Source: Carnimonas bestiolae (GTDB lineage: Bacteria > Pseudomonadota > Gammaproteobacteria > Pseudomonadales > Halomonadaceae). From it: 64,000 bases of DNA. The notes beneath the pieces were generated by a model. That model worked only from the letters and a program-made list of their open reading frames with translations, ran no database searches and had not been told where the DNA came from. Of this stretch, positions 63,494-64,000 are shown piece after piece; within the stretch, counting starts at the first letter, position 1, and the number at the start of each line of letters is the position of its first letter. The position numbers and the translations under genes are program-made. The stretch lies in assembly GCF_051251125.1 (NCBI RefSeq), contig NZ_JBPCZL010000001.1; one strand, given 5' to 3'.

Positions 63494-64000
63494 ATGTCCT
63501 TTGCTTCTCTCGGCTTACTGCCCGCACTAAAGCGCGCAGTCGATGACGCCGGCTATACGACCCCTTCTCCCATTCAGGCCAAGGCGATCCCCGTTGCGCT
63601 TGAAGGGCGCGATGTACTTGCCGCTGCTCAAACCGGCACCGGCAAGACCGCAGGTTTCGCGCTGCCCATACTACAACGTTTGGCACTTTCGCCGGAGCGC
63701 CAGGGCAAGTTTCCGCGAGCGCTGATACTAACGCCTACCCGCGAGCTTGCCGCGCAGATCCATGAATCCTTCACTGATTACAGCGTGCACCTTTCACCGC
63801 GGCTGCGCAGCGATGTAGTGTTCGGGGGCGTTAAGATCAACCCGCAAATCGAACGCCTTCAGCGCGGCGTCGATGTGTTGGTTGCCTGCCCCGGGCGGCT
63901 GCTGGATCTGGTGAGTCAGAAGGCGGTATCGCTCAATCACATCGAAACGCTGGTGCTCGACGAAGCCGATCGCATGCTGGATATGGGCTTCGTTCACGAC
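63494..64000 (+). CDS. rhlE: DEAD-box RNA helicase, RhlE-type, 5' part
   Basis: The gene runs off the right edge after 169 codons. The N-terminal helicase core has the Q motif (GYTTPSPIQAKAIP), motif I AAAQTGTGKT, motif Ia PTRELAAQI, GG in VFGGVKINPQ, motif Ib CPGRLLDL and motif II VLDEADRMLDMGF. The start MSFASLGLLPALKRAVDDAGY is close to RhlE, which acts in RNA remodelling and ribosome maturation. The distinguishing C-terminal extension is outside the window. Confidence 0.92.
   Translation, partial: MSFASLGLLPALKRAVDDAGYTTPSPIQAKAIPVALEGRDVLAAAQTGTGKTAGFALPILQRLALSPERQGKFPRALILTPTRELAAQIHESFTDYSVHLSPRLRSDVVFGGVKINPQIERLQRGVDVLVACPGRLLDLVSQKAVSLNHIETLVLDEADRMLDMGFVHD

Overview
The window looks like the chromosome of a gammaproteobacterium of the Halomonadaceae type (Halomonas, Zymobacter, Kushneria and relatives). 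The evidence is the overall gene repertoire: a glucosylglycerate compatible-solute set, an extra AsrA-like Lon, rpoS-nlpD-pcm-truD-ftsB, nrdR-rib-nusB-thiL and a PA3496-like small protein, together with a moderately high G+C outside one AT-richer block. The genus is an inference. I see no rRNA, tRNA, CRISPR array, insertion sequence or prophage.

Layout. 1-8.7 kb: the 5' part of a membrane quinoprotein glucose dehydrogenase (runs off the left edge), a tandem pair of closely related alpha/beta-hydrolase-fold proteins that both have Ala where the nucleophilic Ser should be, ilvD, a class III aminotransferase and a YdfG-like SDR. 8.7-16.4 kb: lon, then thiL, nusB, ribH, ribBA, ribD and nrdR on the minus strand. 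16.6-22.7 kb: a GlsB-type membrane protein behind a sigma-S-like promoter, a TerC protein behind a yybP-ykoY-type (manganese) leader, and a glucosylglycerate set (GH13 phosphorylase, GpgS-like synthase, MpgP/GpgP-like phosphatase).

22.9-36.1 kb: a cell-surface glycan region. It starts with LPS-core type genes (GT4, InaA/WaaP-type kinase, and two copies of a convergent GT9/GT2 module), followed by a compact, AT-richer polymer locus (WaaL-like ligase, Wzy-like polymerase, WecG/TagA transferase, WcaJ-like initiating transferase, Wzx flippase, GT32).

36.4-49.3 kb: glyA, two unknown membrane proteins, zntB, a SelW/Rdx protein, a PA3496-like acidic protein, ettA, an Rpn-type nuclease, a lipid A acyltransferase, alr, tolC and rpoS. 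49.4-57.6 kb: nlpD, pcm, truD and ftsB (without the usual ispD, ispF and surE), a Nudix hydrolase translationally overlapped with a 2OG-Fe(II) oxygenase, an MFS transporter, yajQ and a DUF4870-like protein. 57.7-64 kb: a clear TPP riboswitch with thiC, an acidic Cys-free protein of unknown function behind a long AT-rich leader, a glutaredoxin, a conserved unknown two-TM protein and the 5' part of an rhlE-type helicase (runs off the right edge).

How it fits together: stress and osmotic adaptation (glucosylglycerate turnover, RpoS with a candidate RpoS-dependent GlsB promoter, Mn-responsive TerC), envelope building (LPS core and polymer, LpxL-like acyltransferase, TolC, NlpD, FtsB, Alr) and vitamin synthesis (riboflavin, thiamin). 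The most unusual items are the nucleophile-less hydrolase pair with its duplicated control region, the duplicated GT9/GT2 module, the translational switch predicted ahead of terC, and the acidic 324-residue orphan at 60.3 kb. No wholly new multi-gene defence or mobile system is evident.
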